From contig JAGPXD010000003.1 of NCBI GenBank assembly GCA_020746995.1, forward strand, positions 1,116,001 to 1,180,000: a DNA stretch of 64,000 bases, given 5' to 3'. This stretch comes from Plectosphaerella cucumerina. Lineage: Eukaryota; Ascomycota; Sordariomycetes; Glomerellales; Plectosphaerellaceae. Of the stretch, positions 22,852 through 32,577 are shown piece after piece (the first letter of the stretch is position 1; each line of letters starts with the position of its first letter). A model generated the notes under the pieces. The model was given only the letters and a program-made list of their open reading frames with translations, was not told the DNA's origin and made no database searches. The position numbers and the translations under genes were made by a program.

Positions 22852-24209
22852 CTACACAAAAGCCTGGATACCCGTGATGGCGCGGCCCAGAATGAGAGAG
22901 TGGATGTCACTCTGGCCCTCGTACGTTTGGGTCACAAAGAGGTTGGCCACGTGGCGCCCGATGCCATACTCGTCGCTGACGGCGTTTCCACCAAAGATCT
23001 CCTGCAGGACGCGCGCGTTGTGCAGGGCGCGGTCGCAGTTCTGGCGCTTGACCATGCTAATCATGTCAGGCGTGGCCTTGCCCTCATCCTTGAGGCGGCC
23101 GACCTGGATGGCTGCGAGGGTTCCGTAGGCGGCGTCCGTGGCCGCATCGGCGAGCTTCTTCTGGATGAGCTGGTACCGTGCCAGCGGGTTGCCCTTGAAC
23201 TGCTTCCTCTCGAGGGCGTAGGTTCGGGCGCGAGCGATGCAGTCTTCCAGAGCGCCCATGACGCCCAAGGCGATGCCATACCGCGCGCTGTTGAGGCAGG
23301 CAAAGGGGCCGCGGAGACCCTCGATATCCGGGAACATGTTCTCCTTAGGCACCGGGCAGTCATCCAGCTGGATCATGCCCGTGATGGACGCCCGCAGCCC
23401 GTTCTTGTTCTTGATGGCGGGCGTCTCTAGCGTACCGGCAGGACACTGCGACCTTTCGACGAGGAAGCCGCGGATCTTGCCTGTCTCTTGAAGCTTGGCC
23501 CAGACCACGAGGACATCCGCGATTGGCGAGTTTGTGATCCACGTCTTGCTGCCCGACAGCGAGTAGTAGCCCTTCTTAGTAGGATGCGGCTTGGCGACGG
23601 TTTCCATGGAACCAGGGTCGCTACCGTGGTTCGGCTCAGTCAACCCAAACGCGCCAAGGAGTTTGCCCTTGGCCAACGCCGGCAGGTATTTGTCCTTTTG
23701 CTCCTGTGTTCCAAACTCGTAGATGGGGCCCATGACGAGCGACGACTGGACAGACATGGCCGAGCGGTAGCCGCTGTCGACACGCTCGACGGCGCGGGTG
23801 ATGAGGCCACCGGCGACTGTCGACACGCCTGCGCAATCATAGCCCTGGATCGTGGCGCCCAGCAGGCCTAGCTCTCCCATTTCTTGAAGGATCTTCTTGT
23901 CGTAGTTCTCGTCTCGGTAGGCCTCTGTAGGAGCTTCTTGTTAGTCAAGCAGGGACGGGGCACGGACAGGCAATGACACTCACGGAGAACCCGGGGCTGT
24001 AATTGTTCCTGACAATACCGCTCAGCGGTCTCTGAAATGGCCAACTCCTCCTCTGTCAGCAGAGACTTGGACGCCAGAGGGTCCTGCCAGTCGAATGTGG
24101 CGGGGGCGGCCGAGGACGAGTTGCACCGCCGGGCCAGGTGCGACGCAGACGGGTGCGCACGCCTGGCGATGCATTGCTGCGAGAAGCGCTGAAGAACAAC
24201 TCTGGACAT
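22852..24209 (-). CDS. Glutaryl-CoA dehydrogenase, mitochondrial
   Basis: Two exons, 24209-23984 and 23924-22852, joined over a 59-nt intron, give 432 aa. This acyl-CoA dehydrogenase family enzyme oxidises and decarboxylates glutaryl-CoA to crotonyl-CoA in lysine/tryptophan breakdown, using FAD. The N-terminus (MSRVVLQRFSQQCIARR...) is rich in Arg/Ser and lacks acidic residues, as expected of a mitochondrial targeting sequence. Seen in order: the start of the mature protein near FDWQDPL; the join QPRVLQAYRDENYDKK; FGLTEPNHGSDPG and KTWITNSP of the acyl-CoA dehydrogenase middle domain; and near the C-terminus TYEGQSDIHSLILGRAITG, with the Glu that acts as catalytic base in this family. The ending GIQAFV is not a peroxisomal signal. 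The family is clear; glutaryl specificity rests on these characteristic blocks. Confidence 0.94.
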
Positions 24210-24866
24210 GGCGGAGAGACAAGCGATGGAGGTGATTGATCCTGATCAGAGGACTTGTCGTGGCAGACGAATGGGCTCGTGGTTCACATCGTTGCTGTCG
24301 CGTCGCAGTCGGTCAAGTGTCTGTTGGCCCCGCCGTTAGCCGCTCGAACATCCGAGGCAACTCCCGTCCCGTCCAGCGGCGACCGGCGACCCCTGCCGAG
24401 ACCGGCATGACGTCGTGCATCCTCGTAGCCGGCAAACATCCGACATCTTCGGAGAGTTCACAGTCTTGCCGATGCTCCGGGGCTACATGTGTTTATTTCG
24501 AAGGCATGGCAGAATGTCGATCTAGATACTAAGGAAGTGTCATTGGGCGGCTTGGGGTTGAGGAGACGACGCGGAGGTCGCTGGGCTTCGAGCGTCGGAT
24601 GTGGAATCGCACGTCCATCGAACTTGAAGGAAGTCCGGCAGCTCGTGCTGGAAGCCACCACTGCCCCAAGGTGTGAGAACTGCACGTCTCAAGCAGAAGC
24701 TGCGCCGTCTTCGCAAGACTTCCCTCCAGAGACATGAGCAGAGACGTGAGCAGCTCATGCTGCAAAAGGCTCAGGCGAGGCAGACGTAGCGCATTAATGG
24801 TGCCAAAAGACGCCCTCTCTCCCTAACCAGTAACCAGTAACCAAACAGGCTTGCCTACTAAAAGAC
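24210..24866. other. Intergenic: dehydrogenase promoter
   Basis: About 650 bp between the dehydrogenase start and a short tandem repeat. No gene is supported. A short 7-bp repetition (aaccagt units) is visible near 24826-24845. Confidence 0.5.
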
Positions 24867-24965
24867 CTGCTGCGTTGATTGACCCTCTACGTTGGTTGAC
24901 CTGCTATGTTGGTTGATCTGCTACGACGGTTAACCTGCTGCGTCGGTTGACCTGCTGCGTCCTGG
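24867..24965 (+). repeat. 17-bp minisatellite, five full copies and part of a sixth
   Basis: Five successive 17-nt units start at 24867, 24884, 24901, 24918 and 24935, followed by a partial unit. The units are variants of ctgctgcgttggttgac. They differ mostly at the third to eighth bases and in C/T changes (for example ctacgt, ctatgt, ctgcgt). It lies in non-coding DNA downstream of SYS1. Confidence 0.85.
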
Positions 24966-25115
24966 ACCCGGCTGTGGCTTATCAAGTCTATTACACCAAT
25001 CCTCTTTCATACGCGGATGCAGTGTGACCTTAGTCGCTGTCAGTATGATTCTAGTCAAGCCGATAACCAACGCCTAACAATGCTAATGCAAGAACATGCC
25101 ATCTCACCCCTCCCA

Positions 25116-25829
25116 TCACGCGCCCTTATTCACATCATCCGTCTTCGTGCGCGTCATCTCATACTCCCCCGCCCCATCGCGGCCCCGTCCCCTCCCCCTT
25201 CCGCGAGAGAAGCCCTGCTCCTCATCGCCCGCGCCCTCCGCCCCTCCCCCAGCACCATCCTGCTCCGCGCCCCCGGCCTTGACCGCCCCCGGCCCCCTCC
25301 CGCCGCCGAAGAAGATGGGCCGCAGCTCCCTCCACTGCGAACCCCACACCCCGAGAGCGACGCACAGCGCAGCCGACGCGAGCATGGCCATCCACCACAT
25401 CGCGTTCCTCGGTATCCGCCGCGCGTACAGCGTCGTGATGACGAGGTGCAGCCCGTGTACCGTCAGGGCAAAGTCGGGAACGAGCTTGGAGCGGGAGATG
25501 AGTAGGATGATGGCGATGGCCCTGGAGGAGGAAGTCAGTTGGCGTCGACAGTACCGTGGGATAATAGGGGAGAATTACATGCAGAAACCCCCGTCGAGGA
25601 CCCAGACGAATGCGCATAGCCATCCCTGCGTCGTGTCGCCCCGGACGGCTTCCCAACCGAAAAGAAGGTCGGTGCTGAACCCTGTGCCGGCGACGAGGGA
25701 CGTGAAGAGCATGAGGATCAGGGCGCCGAGGTAGTAGAGGCCTTGGAGCGCTGCGATCTGAGCGGCGATGCGGAACGGCGGGAGCTCCGCGGCGGCGCCT
25801 GGCCGTGGTGGTCTCCTCCTTCGAGGCAT
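25116..25829 (-). CDS. SYS1: SYS1 homolog, Golgi integral membrane protein
   Basis: Two exons, 25829-25579 and 25521-25116, joined over a 57-nt intron, give 218 aa. Sys1 is a four-span Golgi membrane protein that recruits the Arl3 GTPase (ARFRP1 in animals) and so starts the Arl1-golgin pathway. Family blocks are clear: FRIAAQIAALQGLYYLG in the first span, the RGDTTQGWLCAFVWVLDGGF block, RSKLVPDFALTVHGLHLVITTLY, then the WWM segment and SQWRELRPIFFGG at the end of the conserved part. The first exon begins with an Arg/Pro-rich stretch. The C-terminal 60 residues are a low-complexity Gly/Arg tail (GRGRGRGR) beyond the usual end of the family. Start 25829 is the first ATG before the conserved block; an upstream ORF in the same frame seems to be leader. 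Confidence 0.92.
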
Positions 25830-26324
25830 GTGTTCGGTATAGTGGTACTTGATATCGAGACCGTCTCGGACGTCGGTGGTGCTTTCGTAATGCGAAGGAG
25901 GGTGGTTGGGAGTGGTCTTCAGCCACGCAGCAGTTGTTGAGGGAGCTTCGGCTTCCTTTGTCTCGTCGTCGGTTTCGAAAGATGAAAAAGGAGAAGAATT
26001 CAGATGCCGCCGGGTGTGATCTCTCCCAGAAACTCCCGGTATGTCGTCGATAAGTCGTTGCCTAGAGAAAATGTACGTGTGGATGCATACAGACAGGTGG
26101 TTCGCGACGGACAAGCTGCGAAAGCTCCCGGGAAATTGACACGGACGCCTCTGGCCTGGCCCAGCCGCCGCCCCCCGGATCCCCCATCGGCGCGCTAAGC
26201 CCGCCAGTCCACCACACCGCCCGCTGAATTCTGCCGCCGACCTCATCCAACTTTTGACCTACACTCCCGCGAACGTTGCGCTCCCCCACCACCACCAACA
26301 ACCCCTCCCGAATAAACCGTCACC
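25830..26324. promoter_or_regulatory. Divergent promoter region, SYS1 / COA6
   Basis: These 495 bp separate two start codons pointing away from each other, so they must hold both promoters and leaders. The COA6 side ends in a pyrimidine- and ACC-rich leader (CACCATGGG at the start). No single binding site is claimed. Confidence 0.6.
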
Positions 26325-26848
26325 ATGGGCTTCTTCCCCTTCTCCTCCTCGTCCTCCAACAACGACAAGCGCGCCGACGAGGTCCGCACCGGCACCGTCG
26401 CCCCCGACCGCTCCGAGCGAGCTAGGTGCTGGGAGGCTCGCGATGCCTACTTCGCCTGCCTCGACCGCGCCAACGTCATCGACCCCGTCAAGGAGGACAA
26501 GGTCGCGCGCGCCGCCTGCTCAGCCGAGAACACCAATTTCGAGGATAACTGCGCCACGTCGTGGGTACGAATGAAGCCTCCGTTTCCCCCGGGCCATGGG
26601 ACCGACAGCTGACCCTTTGCGAATGACAGGTCAAATACTTCAAGCAGTGGCGTGTAGCCGATATCCAGAAGAAGGCGCGGATAGCACAGCTCGAGGCCGA
26701 GGGCGCGATAAGGATGGACGTCTCGACATCGTTCAATGCCGGCGGTGGCGCCGCTCCTGCCGCCCCGGCATCCGCGACACCATCAGGCGTCCCCAAGGGC
26801 ACGAGCCGGGAAGATATCCAGGAGATGCTGCTCAAGCGAAAGCCATGA
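26325..26848 (+). CDS. COA6: Cytochrome c oxidase assembly factor 6 (COA6) homolog
   Basis: Two exons, 26325-26564 and 26630-26848, joined over a 65-nt intron in phase 0, give 152 aa. COA6 acts in the mitochondrial intermembrane space in copper delivery to the CuA site of cytochrome oxidase subunit 2. The family signature is complete: CX9C (C35, C45) followed by CX10C (C65, C76), in RCWEARDAYFACLDR and ACSAENTNFEDNCATSW, then VKYFKQWRV encoded by exon 2. The intron sits right after the twin-Cys unit. The first 30 residues are Ser/Asp-rich and lack a classical targeting peptide, as usual for Mia40 substrates. The C-terminal tail (GGGAAPAAPASATPSG) is longer than in yeast and ends with a short helix (SREDIQEMLLKRKP). 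The start has an excellent context. Confidence 0.94.
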
Positions 26849-27368
26849 GCAAGAAGCCACCCGACCACCATCGACTTGTATACTACCACCACATCACTGT
26901 ACCATAACCCGACACGAAAGGACCAGTCGCCACTGTCTGTATTTTAGATACCTACCACATCTGCACGTGAAAGCAGCATGTGATTGTCCAATCCATCATC
27001 TATTGAAACCTATACACAAGAAGCAGACCTTCGTTGCCAGAGCGGGCGGTCGTGCCTCAGCAAATCCATCATTACCACCCCTTGGAAAACCCTCTGCCGA
27101 ATGACTTTAATGGAATCGCATGCTCAATGCAATGGTGGTATCATCCATGTGAGGAAATAAAAAGGAAAACACAGTTACAAAGGAAAATGAATAGGGGCGG
27201 GCTGTACACGCTGTATCTGCCCGGCCGGTCCCGATAGTCTCGGGTTACCTTCGAACGGCTTCTCCCTCCAACTCATGTTCAACAGGACGCTGACAGGAAA
27301 CCTGGAGGGCATTTGCGTTGCTTGACAAACACCATCGAATAGCTCATGTAATTCGGATGACGCGTCTC
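26849..27368. other. Convergent 3' region, COA6 / MSS4
   Basis: This 520-bp gap lies between two convergent genes and should contain both 3' UTRs. No gene is seen. Confidence 0.55.
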
Positions 27369-30300
27369 CTAGGCGTAGCCGCGGGCCCGCCCGTCGTAGC
27401 CCACCTCGTTGGGCAGCGGCGGGAGATCCTTGTTCAGAGAGTCCTTGCTGAGCCGCGGCTGGATGCTGCCGTTGTCGTCATGTACCGCCGAGGCGTTGCG
27501 GCCTTTGCCGTGGGCCAGTGTCTCATAGCCACTGTCCTGGCTCTCGGGCTTGAGGTGCTTGGGCGGCGATCGTGGCGCAAAGTGCCTCGGCGCAATAAAT
27601 TTGTCGTCCTTGGCCGGCGTCATCGGTCGATAGTCGTGATCGCCGTCTCGGCTGTGGCCGCTCGTCGAACGGGCTTCAGCAGCCTCCTCGACGACGGGGA
27701 GCACGGGCTGTGCTTGCCCCGACTCTCGGCGGTCGCCACTAGGAACTGTGCTGAGAGTTTTTTCCGGAACGGCGGCCTCGCTGGCCCCGTGATCTTTGGT
27801 CTTCTGTGCTTCTCGCTCGGCGCGCTCAATCGTCTGGTGGGCTTCGGGCGACATCTGACCAGATGCCAGGGGTGTCGGGGGCGGTTTGTGCGTCGGCACC
27901 GGCGGCGCTACCGAGGCGGCTGTCGACCGACGCCTCGTCGAGGAGGTCCTCCAGCTGGGCACCCGTTCGTTGGCCTCCTCGGCGGCCAGAGCCTCAGCCG
28001 CCTCACGTTCCTTGGCCTGCTTGTCGCGCGCGGCCTCCTCTGCCGACATGGTGATGCCCTCGACAAAGTGGAAGAAGCGCTCGCCGTACTGCTCCGGGGG
28101 CAGAGCCGAGATTTGCGTGCGGTCTTTCGTCAGACCCTTCCAGAAATGCTCAATCTTTTTGATCATTCCGTACTGTGAATTGTTAGCGATGCGTCGGGCT
28201 CGCGGGGGAAAGGGGACTCGTACGTGAGTCAGACAATCAATCACGCCGAGGTAGTAAATCTCGTCTGCAGGAGTATTGTCCTCGTGTGTAGCCCGGAAAC
28301 CGCCGTCGTCCTGGTTGAAGATGAAGCCTGCCCGGTTGGAGGCCTCGTCCAGCTCGTTAGGCATCATGTTGGCCGTCTGTCCCATGGGGACAGGCCGCTC
28401 CGAGCGTATCATCTGCCGCAGTTCCTTGGCCTTGCGGGCATTCTCTAGCTTGGAGGGCGTCCGTAGCAGGACCGACTGCGGCTCCGAATCGTCGTGGGTG
28501 CCGTCGCCGCCGGGGTTGAAGACCTGGAGCGTCTTGCCCCGCAGGTTCTCCTCGTTCCCTCTCTGAAGATCGTGGATGCCAACGAGAAGCGAGTAGTCCA
28601 TAATATGAAGCTTCTTGAGGAGCACGACGTCCCGGTTCAGCTGTTCGAGGAAGAGTCTCTTCTTCTGGATGCCCAGCTCAAGCGAGCGTTGCCTCCGGAG
28701 CCAGTTGAGGTCCTTGAGCGTGGCTCGGGGGTTGTTTTCGAGGTCCTCCTCCTTGTAGTCTCGGCCGATGGTGGAGCCCTTGAGGTCAAAGGTGGTGTGG
28801 ATGTCGCGGTGGGGCGGGAACAGGTTGTTCATGACGACGAAGTGAATCTTCTTGCCGTAGGGCATCTTGACGCGATGCAGGCCGTAGAACTGCGAGAGGA
28901 GCGTGTTGGGGTTTTCTGTGACGTGCTGGTGGTAGTCCTTGAGGATCTTGCGGAGGAACTTGTGCTCGGCGTGATGGATCGTCTTGATGATGTACTTGTA
29001 GTCTCGGGAGTAGTAGAAGAAGCTACCGCTCTTTCCCGGGGAGCCAAGCTCGGACAGGATGTACTTGCCCGTCAGGGACATGAGGTAGTCTGCAGGATCG
29101 AGGCGGAACAGGGCGCGCAGATGTCGGAAGACCCAGGGTGCGTAGTCCTTAAACTTGAAATCGTACTTGGCCGATGGGACCAGCTCGTTTCCAGCACTGG
29201 CACATGTTAGCTAGGGGGAATTGCCATGCGGAGATGTAAGCAAGGGCTTACATGTCGAACGTCGACTTCTGCTTCGCTTGAAAATCTTCGGGCGTAAGCG
29301 GCCTGTCCAGCTTCGCATTCGTGCGTGAGACCGAGACGCGGATGCCAGTGAGCATGTTGTAGGCCGTGGTCCAGTTGGCGTGGTGCTCGTCGACCTTTGT
29401 GCCCACGAGGATTCTATCATCGTCCTCTTCTTCCCGCTTCTTCCTCTTGCTGGCGCGCTTCTGCCGGTAGGCCTCTGCCCAGCGGAGGGCGTCTTCGTCG
29501 GGAACAATCTCATCCCGAGGGCCTTCAGACTGCAGAGACCGCGTGTTCCGCCTTCCCAGACTCAGAGACGCCCTACGGGTCCCGGGAGTTGCTGCCGTGG
29601 GCGAGAAGCGGCCGCTCGCAAAGGCGGCGTCGGCGCCATCCTTCGAGCTCCGGCCTGGCTGAGGCTGGGCCTTGGGCACTTCGAGGGTGTGGCGTTGTTT
29701 CAGCCCGCCATTGGGCGGCACTTGCAGAGACGAGGAAGTCTGGCCCGCGCTCGTGGTTTGATATAGTGGCGGAGACGACAGCCTATGCGGTGCAACGCGA
29801 GCTCGATGTTCGGGTCCAGAGAGGGAAACGGAGCTGGCGGCAGCAGCACCATGGGCTGGTTGACCGGCGTTTGAGCCTCCCCGATAGGGGAGGTTCAATT
29901 CTGAAGAAAACGCAGAGCCGTCCACCTGGTGTTCGGCATCGTGCTGCCTCCTTGGTGATGGTGTGTAGTCGGAGGAGATCTCGTGATTGGAATCCAGCGC
30001 CAAGCCAGACACAACCGATGGGTTCCTCTGCATCGCGTCCGTTTGCCGCGGCGAGACGCCGTTGACAGCCGGGCTCGGGGGTGCCTCCCTGACGGGCGGC
30101 GGCGGCGGCGCGGACCTCTCTGGCATCTTTACGAATCCATTTTGGACGGGTGGTTCCGCCGCGCGGCGTGCGTCTGTGGTGTGGTTGGTATTATTGTAGT
30201 CCTGGTCGTCGTGTCCCCCTCCGTTGATGCCCTTGCCGTTGGGCAGGGAGCTCATGCTCGTGGGCCGGGTGCCATTCATCTGTGTGGCGGCCAGGTCGGA

Positions 30301-30531
30301 AGCGTCAGAGGCCTGTGCGGAGGAGATTGAGCTTTCGTCGAAGCTATCATGTGGATTCCCGTTCCTCGATGCGTGCTTGTCGAGGACTAGGTGGTGCGTG
30401 TCCCCATTCGCGGTGTGAGGTGGTGCATGCGTCCGTTTCCCGAATGCCAGGGTGTTGTTTGGGTCGAGATCGAGGTAGTCGGTGTTTGCGGTGTAGACTG
30501 GTGAGCTTTCGTGGGTGAGGTACGTTGGCAT
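27369..30531 (-). CDS. MSS4: Phosphatidylinositol-4-phosphate 5-kinase (MSS4 homolog)
   Basis: Three exons, 30531-29252, 29196-28224 and 28172-27369, give 1018 aa. The enzyme makes PI(4,5)P2 at the plasma membrane, controlling actin, endocytosis and polarity. The first 420 residues are low-complexity (Ser/Pro/Gly), ending in a basic helical segment (QKRASKRKKREEEDDDRILVG). The kinase core starts near 428 (AGNELVPSAKYDFKFKDY). It has the ATP-binding Lys near 498 (YIIKT), DLKGSTIGR (564-572), MDYSLLVG (626-633), and IDCLTH (to 751) joined to YGMIKKIEHFWKG. A long insert (about 650-735) interrupts the core, as in other fungal homologs. Residues from about 800 are again low-complexity. The second intron is 51 nt with no in-frame stop, so unspliced mRNA would add 17 residues. 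Confidence 0.95.
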
Positions 30532-32577
30532 TGTCGGGGTCGGTAACGGAGTCTGGCCCGGCTACACCAGATCCGAGTCAATCGAAGCCAGTGTGGTCGG
30601 CCGCAACGGAGCGGTGCGGTTGGGAGACGCGGAGCTGGACAAGTGGGTAGGACAGGAAGGAGGAGGAAAAAATGACGCCGCCGTCACCAGGTCTGGGCCG
30701 ATTTGTAGGAGAGAGACGGGCCGTCCCCTGCAGAAAGGACGAGTATGGTCAGGTAGGTTCGGGCCGGCACGGGGGTTCTAGATGCAAGATGCGTTGCTTT
30801 CGTTCGTGTTTGGCAGACTTGGGACGAGTTGAGGTGGTCGGGTCGGGGGCCTTCGGGTCTGGGTCTGGCAGGGCCGACGGGGTCCGGATTTTCTGTCGAC
30901 TGGGAAGAAGAAAGACGATGAAGATCAGAACATGCCGGCTAGATGGTATCTTTGGGAGAGGAGGGATTGCCGCGCGGGGGACAGGCGTGTGTGCGGGCGG
31001 TTCGAGATGGCGGAGGGTGGCGTGCAGGAGGTGTCGTGAATTGAGCGAGATGGGAACAGGAAACCAAGGCGGGAGGTGGTAGATGAGCGGGCGGGTGTTG
31101 GTTGGTTGGACGGATTGGATTGGCGAGGCCGGGTAGTCGTGGAGCGAACTGGCTGGGTCGGGTGGGTGGATTGGCAGCGGACGGACCAGGGTGGAGAGAA
31201 AGAGAGAGAGAGCGCGCAGCAACAGCCTGAGGACTGGCTGTCTGGTTGGCGGACGGGCGGGCGTTGTGCACCAGCCTCAGGGAACATGAGCCTAACCTGC
31301 CCGGCCGTGGCCCGTGGAGAGGGACCTGGATGGAAAGGGATGGGAAGGGGGCGGCCGGGAAGGGAAGGCGCAATCCAGGGCCGGGGCCAAGGCCAGGATA
31401 AGGAGCGTGGTCGAGGATCTGACCAATCACCGACAAGCACAAGGCGGCCTTGACCAGTCCGGGCAGCAGCCCAGCCAGTCCCACGGCCGCTGAAGTGTCG
31501 GGGCGGGGGTGAGGTCCACGGGTGACTTCCATGCCCGGACGCACCGCTGTCCGCTGACTCCAGTGTCCAGCTGCACCTGGGATCGCCTGTCGTTTGCACA
31601 CTGGACACGCCAAAACCGAGCGGATGGACGACACGACCGTGGCTCCACCACGCAAAATCAAAATGAGGCGTGGCCGCCGCTCCGAAATTGGTTCGTCCCA
31701 GTTCAGACGCGACCCCCCGTCTTCCTGCTGCTCCACGTTCTGGGGAGAGGCCATGTGACGGATGTCCGTCTTTTCGTGGTCTTACGGCTGCTCGCCGCGT
31801 TGCATTTCCTTTTACCGGTACCACGGTCGATCAAGAGGTGTATAACCAAGTCTCACCGCCCCAGCTGGCGCCGCGCAAGCAAGTCGCAATTTTTCTATCT
31901 ACTCCAGCTGTTCGTTCCTTGGCGGGACGGGACACGCAAACATCCCGTCCGTCCGTCGTTCGTCCTCCATGTTGTGATCCACCCTGCCTCTCTCTCTCTC
32001 CTCTTTAATCACCCCTGACCGCCTTCCTCCTCGTACCCTCACTCAAGAGTCTCTGTGCCTGACTAAATCTGAAATCACCCCTGGAGACCCCTATGCCTGC
32101 TTCCCCCCCTTCCGAGGCCTCGGTCATAACCCGCCAGCATCTCCGCTTAAAATTCAAAGGACCACCAGCCACCGCGGATGGTAAACCGGGGCCGGGCAAT
32201 AAATCAAGCCCGGTGATGCGTGTCAATTCAGGTACCCGAGGCTTCTTTTAGACACTGGCAGTAATAGGTGTCTGCCCCTCTTCTCTGAGCTCTTCTGGGC
32301 GGCTGCTTTCCATGTCAAGCATGTCATTGCGTCGAATCTCCATGGAAAATGACAGAGGCCTCCTCCCCCCGCCCAGACCTCCTTACTTTTACCACACCGG
32401 AGTTGACGATTCAGCAACTTCCCAGGGGCCCGGATTGGCCGGGAAAATGTCTCCACAGGCTCCGACAAAGAACACGATGCACAGAGAACACATCTGGCAA
32501 CTTGCAGTCGATACATCTTGATCATTATCCGTACACAGAGTCTACATATGCCGGGTCTCACTTCTATACCCACCCAC
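30532..32577. other. Intergenic: MSS4 upstream region
   Basis: About 2 kb between the MSS4 start and the CFT2 stop, both genes on the minus strand. It should hold the MSS4 promoter, a long pyrimidine-rich leader (on the minus strand) and the CFT2 3' UTR. A minus-strand open frame covers 30925-31824, but its Pro/Ser/Arg bias and lack of any domain make coding unlikely. Confidence 0.5.

Noticed and set aside
30925..31824. A 299-codon minus-strand open frame upstream of MSS4
   Set aside because: It overlaps equally long frames in another phase, has strong Pro/Arg/Ser bias and no recognisable domain; more likely promoter or leader.
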